NCBI GenBank assembly: GCA_002085205.1
Contig: NATF01000075.1
Coordinates: 1-5,940, forward strand
DNA from: Candidatus Cloacimonas sp. 4484_275
GTDB lineage: Bacteria; Cloacimonadota; Cloacimonadia; Cloacimonadales; TCS61
DNA length: 5,940 bases
Direction: 5' to 3'
The position numbers were made by a program, and so were the translations under genes. The notes under the pieces are model-generated. The model was not told the origin of the DNA and searched no databases. It saw only the letters and a list, made by a program, of their open reading frames with translations. Positions 1 to 5,940 of this stretch are shown here, one piece after another (position 1 is the stretch's first letter; every line of letters begins with the position of its first letter).

Positions 1-9
1 TTATTTAGA

Positions 10-31
10 CAATTAACTAATTACTTAATTG
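10..31. repeat. Short AT-rich inverted repeat
   Basis: CAATTAA (10-16) and TTAATTG (25-31) are perfect 7-bp inverted arms around an 8-nt spacer. In DNA this AT-rich such a match is not rare. It may be part of the upstream regulatory region or of the end of whatever lies to the left. Confidence 0.25.
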
Positions 32-34
32 ATT

Positions 35-80
35 AATTTTTGTCAATCGAAATTTTCCCCGAAAATTATTTGACAAAATT
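35..80. repeat. Imperfect palindrome overlapping the -35 box
   Basis: The left arm (35-57) and the right arm (61-80) are reverse complements apart from one extra T and a small central mismatch. The arms share AATTTT-GTCAA and AATTTTC blocks around a CCC centre at 58-60. The inner part, AATTTTC-CCC-GAAAATT at 51-67, is perfect. Because the right arm contains TTGACA, the left arm contains its mirror image, a TTGACA on the minus strand at 46-41. The position fits an operator for a dimeric regulator, or a symmetrical divergent promoter region. It is not a convincing terminator because no T-run follows on either strand. Confidence 0.45.
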
Positions 81-99
81 CATAGAAAACTTGTATTTT
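70..99 (+). promoter_or_regulatory. Predicted sigma70-like promoter of the cas operon
   Basis: A perfect TTGACA -35 box lies at 70-75, followed after 18 nt by TATTTT at 94-99 as a weak -10 box. This would place the transcription start near 106 and leave a leader of about 75 nt before cas6. It is the best promoter-like pair in the 181 nt upstream of the operon. The -10 match is only moderate and the region is very AT-rich, so chance matches are easy. If the host belongs to Bacteroidota, whose promoters differ (TAnnTTTG at -7), this call would need revision. Confidence 0.42.
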
Positions 100-181
100 A
101 AATTTAATATAAAAAAGTAAATTCGATTCGAGTTTTGCGTGCATTGAGCTTTGCTGAGGAAAACAAAACAAGGAAAATGAG

Positions 182-1054
182 ATGCGGTTTATCGATTTGA
201 AAATTTTGGTGAAATTTGAAAAAGAAATTTCTGAGAATTGGGATTACAGTTCCGCTTTCAGAGGAATTTTCGGCAGAATATTAAAAAAAACATATTGCCT
301 TCAAAAAAATATTGAATGCAATAGCTGTGTATTCGATAATTGTATTTATTATATGCTGTTCGAGAAAAAATACGACAACACAATCTCGTTTCGTCCATAT
401 ATTATAAGGCACGATCATTCCTCAAGCGAAAAAAACTCGATTCTTTTGGAATTCAAACTTATCGGAACACTTACGGAATATTTCGATCAAATCGCTTTTG
501 TTCTTATCAAATTACAAAAACATTATCTTTTAATCAGAGGAAAAAAGTATTTTTTCAGGATAGAGAAAATAGTCGATAAAAATACGAATAACGAAATATT
601 TAATTCCGAAGAAGGCAAAATTCTCAAAATCAATCCCCAAAAAATTTTGTATGATTTTCCAAAGTTTAATCACCTGAAAATTAACTTTGTCACTCCTCTC
701 CGAATGAAATATAAAAATAAATTAATGAATAATTTTAATTTCGAGGCGTTTATAAACAGCCTTCACAAAAGACTTCTTTTTTTAAACGAAAATTTCGGCG
801 ACAATGACCTTGTTATTCCCGTTCCCTCTTATGAAGGAATTGTGGTCGAAAAAAAACAATTTGTGTGGAAAGAATTTTATCGCAAATCATACAGACAACA
901 TCAAAAAATGAGTCTGGGCGGAATTATCGGTTATGCGGTTCTAAAAAATGTCGATGAAAAAACTTTTATTAATTTAAAACTCGGTGAAATATTTCATGCC
1001 GGCAAACAAACCGCTTTCGGTATGGGCAAATATTTAATAACGGAGGTTAAATGA
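182..1054 (+). CDS. cas6: CRISPR endoribonuclease Cas6 (PF10040-like)
   Basis: Cas6 cuts pre-crRNA within the repeats to release crRNAs for the Csm complex. The 290-residue protein has the hallmark C-terminal RAMP region: GGIIGYA (246-252), then HAGKQTAFGMGKY (272-284), the glycine-rich loop that binds repeat RNA. Residues 228-243 (VWKEFYRKSYRQHQKM) match the W..F.RYS.RQ...M pattern of the family. A four-cysteine cluster (C39, C46, C49, C54) near the N-terminus is also usual in this Cas6 branch and may bind metal. The ATG at 182 has an AAGGA ribosome site at 170-174 with 7-nt spacing; an ATG at 177 is out of frame and stops after a few codons. The gene overlaps cas10 by 4 nt (ATGA), so it is the first gene of the operon. 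The assignment as Cas6 is firm; which residues are catalytic is not evident. Confidence 0.93.
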   Translation: MRFIDLKILVKFEKEISENWDYSSAFRGIFGRILKKTYCLQKNIECNSCVFDNCIYYMLFEKKYDNTISFRPYIIRHDHSSSEKNSILLEFKLIGTLTEYFDQIAFVLIKLQKHYLLIRGKKYFFRIEKIVDKNTNNEIFNSEEGKILKINPQKILYDFPKFNHLKINFVTPLRMKYKNKLMNNFNFEAFINSLHKRLLFLNENFGDNDLVIPVPSYEGIVVEKKQFVWKEFYRKSYRQHQKMSLGGIIGYAVLKNVDEKTFINLKLGEIFHAGKQTAFGMGKYLITEVK

Positions 1055-3549
1055 AAATCAATGTAAACGATATTGTCATCTCGTCGCTTTTGCATGATGT
1101 GGGAAAAATAATGCAAAGAGCGGAACTCTCGAATTTGCAAGACAATTATTACGATTATTGTCCGAATCAAGGGAAAACTCATATTCACGCCGCTTGGACA
1201 GCGAAATTTCTGAATGAAAACCCTCTGAAACGGGATGGAAAAATCTATGAAAATTGGCAATCGATAGCCAATCTAGCCGCCAGTCATCACAAACCGGAAC
1301 AAGTGGCAAACGATGAAGAAAAACAGTTTGAAATGTGTATCGTTTTGGCTGATCGTATTTCCGCGAAATGGGATCGCGGAGCGGAAGATAAAGACAAAAC
1401 TTCTCAAATTTACAAGAAACGACTGTTAACTCCCATCTTTGAAAAAATCCATCTCGCCAAGCATTCTCAAACCGAACATTTCAATATCCCTCTCATAAAG
1501 AAAAGCGAATTTAAGAAAAAAATGTTACAAGGAAATTTCTACGATAACTTCAACGAAACCGATTTGAAAACCAACGATTACGCAAATCTTTTCCGCGACT
1601 TTAAAAAAGAATATGATAATCTCAGAAATTTTTATGAAAATCATAATATTACTCTTGTTCAATTTACGGACGCTTTGGATTCTTTGCTTGAAGAATATCT
1701 CTGGTGCGTACCCGCCAATACAAAAGAAAAATATCCCTCAAACTCTCTTTATTATCACAGCAGAATAACGGCTTCGATTGCGGCTGTTCTTTTTGAATAT
1801 TTCCAAACTTCCGACAAATCGAAATTAACCCTTGAACTAATTAACGATAAAGAAAAAAGATTCATTCTCCTCGGCGGAGATTTGAGCGGAATTCAAAACT
1901 ACATCACCAATTACAGTCCCGACCAATCGAAATTCCTAAGCAAAACTTTAAGGGCACGCTCTTTCAAAGTGAAAATAGTTTCGGAAATGGCGATTCATTA
2001 TATCCTTTCCGAATTAAATATTCCCAAACAAGTTGTTTTGATGAACGCCGGCGGCAAATTCATGATATTGCTTCCCAATAAAGAAGAGATAAAATCAAAT
2101 CTACTTAAAATCAAAAAACAAATCGATAAGGAATTTTTTCAACATTTTTCCGGTTTATTGAGCCTTAATTTAAATTGGGACACTCAAATAAGCTTTTCGG
2201 AATTAAATATGGCTAATTTAAAGGAAACTCTTTCCGACTTTTTCGACAACTTGGAATTGGAGAAAAAAAAGAAATTTTTTTCCTATCTATTTGACAACAA
2301 ATGGCAGACTTCCGCTTTTCTGAACTCCACCGAAAATTTATCTTCCGAAAATTTATGTGATATTTGCCACCGTCACAATGCGATTGATACCATAGATGAA
2401 AACAAAGTTTGTTCATATTGCAAAACCGATATCGAATTGGGAAAAGTGTTGCCTCGAAAAGGTGTCGGTATTTTTTGCAAAGAAAAAAACGATAAGACCT
2501 TAATCACCCTTTTTGACGGAAAATTAAATTTTGAACTTTCGGATGCACCGCAACATCTTCGAAGCGATTCTTTTTATTTCAAAATAAATGATAAACCAGA
2601 TTCCTCTCACATTCCCGCTTTGCCGGTTGCCACTTTTTTGCCGAAATTCGAAACGGGCGACAATTACATTCTCGGAAATATCGAAAATATTCACGAACCG
2701 CTTTCCTTCGACCAAATCAGCGAATTTGCTTTGACTCTTCTGGATGACAACAAGAAAAAAGGAACCAAAATGAATGCACTTGTAAAAGGCGATGTCGATC
2801 ATCTGGGACTATTGTTCAATTTGGGATTGCAAAACGAACAACAACAATTCTCGCTCACAAAATATGCCACTTTTTCCGCAGTGACTGATTTCTTTTTCTC
2901 GACGTATATTCCGGCTTTAATTGAAAATTCTTTCGGTAAAATTTACATCATTTATGCCGGCGGCGACGATTTTGCTCTTATTGGTCCTTGGAATCATTCT
3001 CTGGAATTTATCATGAAATTGAAAAAAGATTTTGCCGAATATGTTTGCAACAATCCGGAAATACATTTTTCCGTCGGTTATGAATTGATGCGACCGAAAG
3101 CGCCGCTCAAACACACCTTCGAACTGGCGGAAAACGCGCTGATACAAGCCAAAAACGCCGGTAGAAACAGAATTTCGATTTTTGGCGATTTGATAGAATG
3201 GAACGAAATGGATAAAATGATGGAATTCGCCGATCAAATAAATGATTGGCTCGAAAACTCGAACATCACAAATGTTACTTCGCAATTCATTTATCGCTTG
3301 TTGCAATATCACGAAATGTTCCTGAAATTTCTGCAAGAAAGAAAAGCGGAACATTTACTTTATCACGCTTATTTAAATTATGATCTGAAACGAAATATAA
3401 TAAAAAAAGCCGACAATGATAAAATTACCAACGAAGAAATAGTAAAAAAAATAAGAGATGTTTTCAATTCCGAAAAAACACTTAAAAATTTTAAAATCGC
3501 TCTTTACAAAGCCATTTACGAAAATAGAAAAAGGAGGAATGATGCCTAA
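1051..3549 (+). CDS. cas10: Type III-A Cas10/Csm1 with HD nuclease and GGDD cyclase
   Basis: This is the large subunit of the Csm complex. In the family, target RNA binding activates an HD-domain ssDNase and a Palm domain that makes cyclic oligoadenylates from ATP. The N-terminal HD domain shows H15-D16 in SSLLHDVGK, further histidines H44/H46 and H79-H80 (ASHHKPE), and D101 in LADRISA. The first Palm domain begins at GDLSGIQNYI (276-285). A zinc finger follows with C436-x2-C439 and C454-x2-C457. The second Palm carries KGDVDHLG (579-586) and the intact GGDD cyclase motif at 637-640 (YAGGDDFALIG). A helical C-terminal domain ends the protein. The length of 832 aa is normal for Csm1. The ATG at 1051 overlaps the cas6 stop and has GGAGG at 1042-1046, 4 nt upstream. 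Both enzymatic centres look functional. The matching cyclic-oligoadenylate effector is not in this window. Confidence 0.97.
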   Translation: MKINVNDIVISSLLHDVGKIMQRAELSNLQDNYYDYCPNQGKTHIHAAWTAKFLNENPLKRDGKIYENWQSIANLAASHHKPEQVANDEEKQFEMCIVLADRISAKWDRGAEDKDKTSQIYKKRLLTPIFEKIHLAKHSQTEHFNIPLIKKSEFKKKMLQGNFYDNFNETDLKTNDYANLFRDFKKEYDNLRNFYENHNITLVQFTDALDSLLEEYLWCVPANTKEKYPSNSLYYHSRITASIAAVLFEYFQTSDKSKLTLELINDKEKRFILLGGDLSGIQNYITNYSPDQSKFLSKTLRARSFKVKIVSEMAIHYILSELNIPKQVVLMNAGGKFMILLPNKEEIKSNLLKIKKQIDKEFFQHFSGLLSLNLNWDTQISFSELNMANLKETLSDFFDNLELEKKKKFFSYLFDNKWQTSAFLNSTENLSSENLCDICHRHNAIDTIDENKVCSYCKTDIELGKVLPRKGVGIFCKEKNDKTLITLFDGKLNFELSDAPQHLRSDSFYFKINDKPDSSHIPALPVATFLPKFETGDNYILGNIENIHEPLSFDQISEFALTLLDDNKKKGTKMNALVKGDVDHLGLLFNLGLQNEQQQFSLTKYATFSAVTDFFFSTYIPALIENSFGKIYIIYAGGDDFALIGPWNHSLEFIMKLKKDFAEYVCNNPEIHFSVGYELMRPKAPLKHTFELAENALIQAKNAGRNRISIFGDLIEWNEMDKMMEFADQINDWLENSNITNVTSQFIYRLLQYHEMFLKFLQERKAEHLLYHAYLNYDLKRNIIKKADNDKITNEEIVKKIRDVFNSEKTLKNFKIALYKAIYENRKRRNDA
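3532..3544 (+). promoter_or_regulatory. Ribosome binding site deciding the csm2 start
   Basis: AGGAGG at 3532-3537 lies inside the end of cas10 and precedes tandem in-frame ATGs at 3539 and 3542. The first ATG is only 1 nt from the site, too close, so the ATG at 3542 (4-nt spacing) is the preferred start. The two choices differ by a single Met. Confidence 0.8.
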
Positions 3550-3928
3550 TCAATTTGATTTTTTTAACGAAGACGATTCCGTTAAACTGGAATGGGTCAG
3601 CGACAAAGCCGAAAAATTCGCGAAAAATTTAAGTTATCCCAATAATACTGCAAGGGAAAAAGGAATTTCAAGTTCTCAACTCAGAAATTTTTATAATGAA
3701 TTTCTCAGGATTCGTGATTTGCCAAAAGGAAAAGAAGAAAAATTCGCTCTCATAAAACTGCTTTACGCAAAAATCAAATACAAAAAAACATCTAGACCGA
3801 ACGAAATAAAAACGGATTTTGTAAATTTCATTAAAGAATTGGTTAATCAAATCGGTACTTCGGAAAAAAGATTCAATAACGCCTGTTTAATCATGGAAGC
3901 AATCGTGGGATATTTTCCAAAAAAATAA
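3542..3928 (+). CDS. csm2: Type III-A small subunit Csm2
   Basis: Csm2 is the small, helical subunit that lines the inner filament of the Csm complex beside Csm3 and contacts crRNA and target RNA; the family has no enzymatic activity. The 128-residue product is of typical Csm2 length, rich in Lys/Asn and apparently all helical. The central SSSQLRNFYNEFLRI (43-57) fits the conserved 'SQ(L/I)R.F' patch of Csm2 proteins. The gene lies between cas10 and csm3, its standard position in III-A operons. It overlaps cas10 by 8 nt. It ends in an A7 run directly before TAA; the last A of the stop also starts an ATG (TAATG) discussed under csm3. The product looks complete. Identification rests on size, this motif and position, because Csm2 proteins diverge quickly. 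Confidence 0.88.
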   Translation: MPNQFDFFNEDDSVKLEWVSDKAEKFAKNLSYPNNTAREKGISSSQLRNFYNEFLRIRDLPKGKEEKFALIKLLYAKIKYKKTSRPNEIKTDFVNFIKELVNQIGTSEKRFNNACLIMEAIVGYFPKK

Positions 3929-3930
3929 TG

Positions 3931-3936
3931 AGGAGG
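3931..3936 (+). promoter_or_regulatory. Orphan Shine-Dalgarno (AGGAGG) in front of damaged csm3
   Basis: A perfect AGGAGG lies 3 nt after the csm2 stop codon, exactly where the csm3 ribosome site should be, and is followed by eight A residues (3937-3944). No ATG, GTG or TTG occurs in the csm3 frame within normal distance. The first candidate, TTG at 3966, is 29 nt away. The site therefore looks as if it has lost its start codon. Confidence 0.75.
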
Positions 3937-3938
3937 AA

Positions 3939-3945
3939 AAAAAAG
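3939..3945 (+). promoter_or_regulatory. Slippery heptamer A AAA AAG (possible -1 frameshift site)
   Basis: The ATG at 3928 opens a 15-codon frame that ends at TAA 3973-3975. In that frame the bases at 3939-3945 read A AAA AAG, a classic bacterial -1 slippery heptamer. A -1 slip there enters the csm3 frame at 3945. That would give a 179-residue product starting MRRKKK-DHGNIPK. AGGAGG lies only 2 nt upstream, closer than the roughly 10-nt spacing known to stimulate slippage in dnaX, and the ATG itself has no good ribosome site. The heptamer may be no more than a product of the A8 run. Confidence 0.2.
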
Positions 3946-3965
3946 ATCACGGAAACATTCCAAAA

Positions 3966-4466
3966 TTGCGTGTAAACGGCAGAGAAAACGAAATTGCCGT
4001 TTTATTCGGTCATTTGGAACACGAAAAGGAGCAAACTCTTCCCACCCGAGTAATTTTCCGCGATGCTCAGGTTTGCGGTGCTTATGAAGATTTCACTTCC
4101 GATAATATCGATCCCGCCAAACTACTTTCCGTGGAAGAGGCAAAAATACGCATGAACTCCGTTTTCTCCGAAGCCAAAACCGAAGTTCTCATCGACAGGT
4201 TATCGGGAACAGCAAAACGAGGCGGTTTGAGAACAATGGAACGCGTTCCTGCCGGAACGGTTTTTGAATTTGAAATTGTTTTGAGGTTATTCAAAGAAGA
4301 AGACGAAAAATTCAAAAAAGTTTTGTTTGAAGGATTGCAACTTTTGGAAAACGATTCTTTGGGCGGATTCGGCAGTCGAGGCGCCGGACGCATAAAATTC
4401 TTTGATCTTATTAAAATCGAAAACGGCAAGCCGACGGAAACATCTCTCTCCGAAGAATTAACATAA
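3966..4466 (+). CDS. csm3: Csm3 (RAMP backbone), N-terminally truncated, start uncertain
   Basis: Csm3 forms the repeated backbone of the Csm filament and cuts target RNA at 6-nt intervals with an Asp near residue 32-33. The C-terminal two thirds are clear: LFGHLEHEK near the start, RVIFRDAQV (4047-4073), RVPAGTVFEFE, a GLQLLENDSLGG helix, and the RAMP glycine-rich loop GGFGSRGAGRIKF (4362-4400). Csm3 usually has about 210-250 residues; this has 166 from the TTG at 3966. The missing N-terminus should contain the first ferredoxin strand, the TGLHIGG loop, the catalytic Asp and IPGSSLKGKMR. The same frame is open upstream to 3891 without an ATG, GTG or TTG, and the Csm3-like reading appears to begin right after the A8 run at 3937-3944. 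TTG 3966 has no ribosome site, so the given start is nominal. I read this as a deletion from just after the AGGAGG to about codon 70. It may be a pseudogene or a sequence error. Confidence 0.82.
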   Translation: MRVNGRENEIAVLFGHLEHEKEQTLPTRVIFRDAQVCGAYEDFTSDNIDPAKLLSVEEAKIRMNSVFSEAKTEVLIDRLSGTAKRGGLRTMERVPAGTVFEFEIVLRLFKEEDEKFKKVLFEGLQLLENDSLGGFGSRGAGRIKFFDLIKIENGKPTETSLSEELT

Positions 4467-4482
4467 ACACAGAGGTCGCTCT

Positions 4483-5502
4483 ATGAAAACATATAAAATT
4501 TTGTGGAAAATCAGGTCGCCTTTGGAAACGGAATTGCAGAGCGATACGATTTTCGGACATTTCTGCTGGGCTCTAAAATTTGTTTACGGCGAAAAAAAAC
4601 TGCTTCTGTTTCTCGATGCTCTTAAAAATAATCCCGTTTTGGTTTTATCTTCCGCTTTCCCTGCCGGTTATTTTCCTTTTCCCTCCTCACTTCCCATTTC
4701 TCACTCCGAATTAAAACAATTAAAAGAAATTTTTGCCGAAAATTTTAATTCCGATTCCGAAATCGAATTTGCCAAATTCAAAAAAAATCTGAAAAAAGTC
4801 AGATGGATAAGCTATTTCCATTGGAAAAAATTCGCCGCCGGTTTCAGCGTTATCGAGCTATACAAAGAAATGGTGGAAAATCTATCCGATTCCGAAGACA
4901 TTTGGAACAATCAGAAAGTTTTGCAAGAACAACCGCTGAAAAGAAAAAAAGTAACCGTCACTCACAACCAAATAAACCGATTGAACGGAACAACTTCCAA
5001 AGAAAATGCCGGGCTTTTCGATGAAATAACCGTGTTTTATGAAAAAAACTCCGTTTTCGAATCCTATTTGCAAACGGATTTTTTCACAATGGAAGAACTT
5101 AGCGAGATATTCGGCTTCATATCTTTAAACGGTTTCGGAAAGAACAAATACACAGGCAAAGGTCGTTTCGATATTTCTTTGAAAACTTATGAATTCCGTA
5201 AGCCGGAAAATCCTAACGCCTGGTTGCTTCTTTCCAACACGGTGCCGGCGGAAGATGATTCCCGATTTTGTTTCTATGACGGTTTTATGAAATTCGGAAA
5301 ACTGGGCGGTTCGTATGCGGTGGAAGATTCTCCTTTCAAATATCCGATTTTCATGTTTAGACCGGGAAGCATATTTATCGGGAAAAAACCACGGGGAAAA
5401 CTTTTGCAAAATGTTCATCCTTACAACCAGAATATCGTGCAAAATTGCTATTCATTCTCGTTGGCTTTTGTTTTGAAAGGAGATACTTATGAAAACATAT
5501 AA
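4483..5502 (+). CDS. csm4: Type III-A RAMP protein Csm4
   Basis: Csm4 is the RAMP subunit that binds the crRNA 5' handle and pairs with Cas10 at the foot of the Csm complex. The 339-residue product has typical Csm4 features. The N-terminus reads SPLETELQSDTIFGHFCWAL (12-31). THNQINRLNGTT (160-171) matches the family's H..idR.tg.t patch. A glycine-rich GFGKNKYTGKGRF lies at 217-229. Further on come GGSYAVEDSPFKYPIFMFRPGS (275-296) and a C-terminal NVHPYNQNIV (310-319). The ATG at 4483 is 16 nt after the csm3 stop, with AGAGG at 4471-4475 and 7-nt spacing. The stop at 5500-5502 lies inside the start of csm5 (14-nt overlap). The length is normal and I see no missing motif, in contrast with its neighbours csm3 and csm5. 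Confidence 0.93.
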   Translation: MKTYKILWKIRSPLETELQSDTIFGHFCWALKFVYGEKKLLLFLDALKNNPVLVLSSAFPAGYFPFPSSLPISHSELKQLKEIFAENFNSDSEIEFAKFKKNLKKVRWISYFHWKKFAAGFSVIELYKEMVENLSDSEDIWNNQKVLQEQPLKRKKVTVTHNQINRLNGTTSKENAGLFDEITVFYEKNSVFESYLQTDFFTMEELSEIFGFISLNGFGKNKYTGKGRFDISLKTYEFRKPENPNAWLLLSNTVPAEDDSRFCFYDGFMKFGKLGGSYAVEDSPFKYPIFMFRPGSIFIGKKPRGKLLQNVHPYNQNIVQNCYSFSLAFVLKGDTYENI

Positions 5503-5940
5503 ATTTATTTTGAAACCGATCACGAACATTCACATCGGAAGCGGACAGGAACTCGATCCTACGGAATACATTATAACGAACGGAAAACTTTATTACATAA
5601 ATCAATTTGAGATGATTAAATATTTGAAAGCAAAATTCCCGAATGAATTTGATAATCTCTTAAATACGGCGGATTTGGCAAAAATCATTGATTTCTTTAT
5701 TGAAAAATTCGATGAAAAAAATCGTCTGCTTTGGTCTTCCGCTTATCAGGTTTCCGATGATTTCGCCCATAAATACCAAGAAAGATTACATAACCCTCAA
5801 AGCGAAAATCCGCTTTATCAATTCATCAGAAACGGTTTGAACAATTCGCCCTACCTAAAAACAATTTACAAAGATAGAATACTTCAGGCAAAAACATTGC
5901 GTTATCTCGGCGATAATAATAAACCGGATATCAAAAAAGA
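5489..5940 (+). CDS. csm5: Csm5 (RAMP), 3' part outside window, possible internal gap
   Basis: Csm5 caps the 3' end of the crRNA in the Csm complex and takes part in crRNA maturation. Only the first 150 residues are present. The start MKTYKFILKPITNIHIGSGQELDPTEYII has the typical Csm5 'PIHIGSGEEL.P.dYi' signature. The ATG at 5489 has AAAGGAG at 5476-5482 with 6-nt spacing, inside the end of csm4. At residues 112-123 the text FIRNGLNNSPYL is where Csm5 normally continues into (I/L)PGSSIKGAIRTA. Here it passes straight to KTIYKDRILQAKTLRYL, which resembles what normally follows that motif some 20 or more residues later. An in-frame gap near 5855-5866 is therefore suspected. The frame stays open to the window edge, so the rest of the gene cannot be judged. 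Confidence 0.9.
   Translation, partial: MKTYKFILKPITNIHIGSGQELDPTEYIITNGKLYYINQFEMIKYLKAKFPNEFDNLLNTADLAKIIDFFIEKFDEKNRLLWSSAYQVSDDFAHKYQERLHNPQSENPLYQFIRNGLNNSPYLKTIYKDRILQAKTLRYLGDNNKPDIKK

Noticed and set aside
51..67. Hairpin AATTTTC-CCC-GAAAATT as a transcription terminator of an upstream gene
   Set aside because: The stem is AT-rich with a 3-nt loop and no T-run follows on either strand; a regulatory palindrome fits better.
1..181. CRISPR repeats or leader upstream of cas6
   Set aside because: No repeat unit of 25-40 nt recurs here or elsewhere in the window. Only short inverted repeats and AT-rich DNA are visible, so any array must lie outside.
340..579. A second + frame inside cas6
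   Set aside because: It is fully contained within cas6, has no ribosome site and no recognisable domain; the Cas6 frame accounts for the region.
2917..3354. A 145-codon open frame on the minus strand inside cas10
   Set aside because: It lies opposite the strongly conserved GGDD region, has no ribosome site or recognisable motif, and its composition is that of an antisense shadow of the cas10 frame.
3917..3930. A natural Csm2-Csm3 fusion through the A7 run at the csm2 end
   Set aside because: csm2 ends at a normal length with a proper TAA and a new ribosome site follows at once, so two separate genes with damage at the csm3 start is the simpler reading.
4082..4429. A 115-codon minus-strand open frame opposite csm3
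   Set aside because: It is rich in Ser/Asn/Pro as expected for an antisense reading of Lys/Glu-rich coding DNA, and csm3 motifs explain the + strand.

Overview
The window is the 5' part of a type III-A (Csm) CRISPR-Cas operon, all on the + strand. The order is a short AT-rich upstream region, cas6, cas10/csm1, csm2, csm3, csm4 and the first 150 codons of csm5, which runs off the right edge. The DNA is AT-rich and lysine/asparagine-heavy. Genes are packed with overlaps or tiny gaps behind strong Shine-Dalgarno sequences (GGAGG/AGGAGG), so the host is a bacterium with ordinary SD-led translation. I cannot name the taxon from this sequence. The style resembles uncultured Bacteroidota/Ignavibacteria/Cloacimonadota-type genomes, but that is only an impression.

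Layout: 1-181 is non-coding, with a sigma70-like promoter and an imperfect palindrome over its -35 box. 182-1054 is cas6, the crRNA-processing nuclease. 1051-3549 is cas10 (csm1), with both the HD nuclease motif and the GGDD cyclase motif intact. 3542-3928 is csm2, the small subunit. About 3930-4466 is csm3, the backbone subunit and target-RNA nuclease. 4483-5502 is csm4, which caps the crRNA 5' end next to Cas10. 5489-5940 is the partial csm5. cas6/cas10 overlap by 4 nt, cas10/csm2 by 8 nt and csm4/csm5 by 14 nt, so one polycistronic mRNA with translational coupling is expected. No CRISPR array, adaptation gene (cas1/cas2) or cyclic-oligoadenylate effector (csm6-like) lies in the window.

How it works together: Cas6 trims pre-crRNA. 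Csm4 holds the 5' handle with Cas10, Csm3 repeats along the crRNA with Csm2 beside it, and Csm5 caps the 3' end. Target binding switches on the Cas10 HD DNase and cyclic-oligoadenylate synthesis.

The unusual part is that the RAMP genes look damaged. csm3 has a perfect AGGAGG with no usable start codon at the right distance, and it lacks the usual first ~65-75 residues. That missing part would include the catalytic Asp for target RNA cleavage and the IPGSSLKG-type segment. In csm5 the equivalent IPGSS-x-KG segment is also missing, through an apparent in-frame gap. This may be true degeneration, a natural variant or an assembly/sequence error, and the sequence alone does not decide between them.
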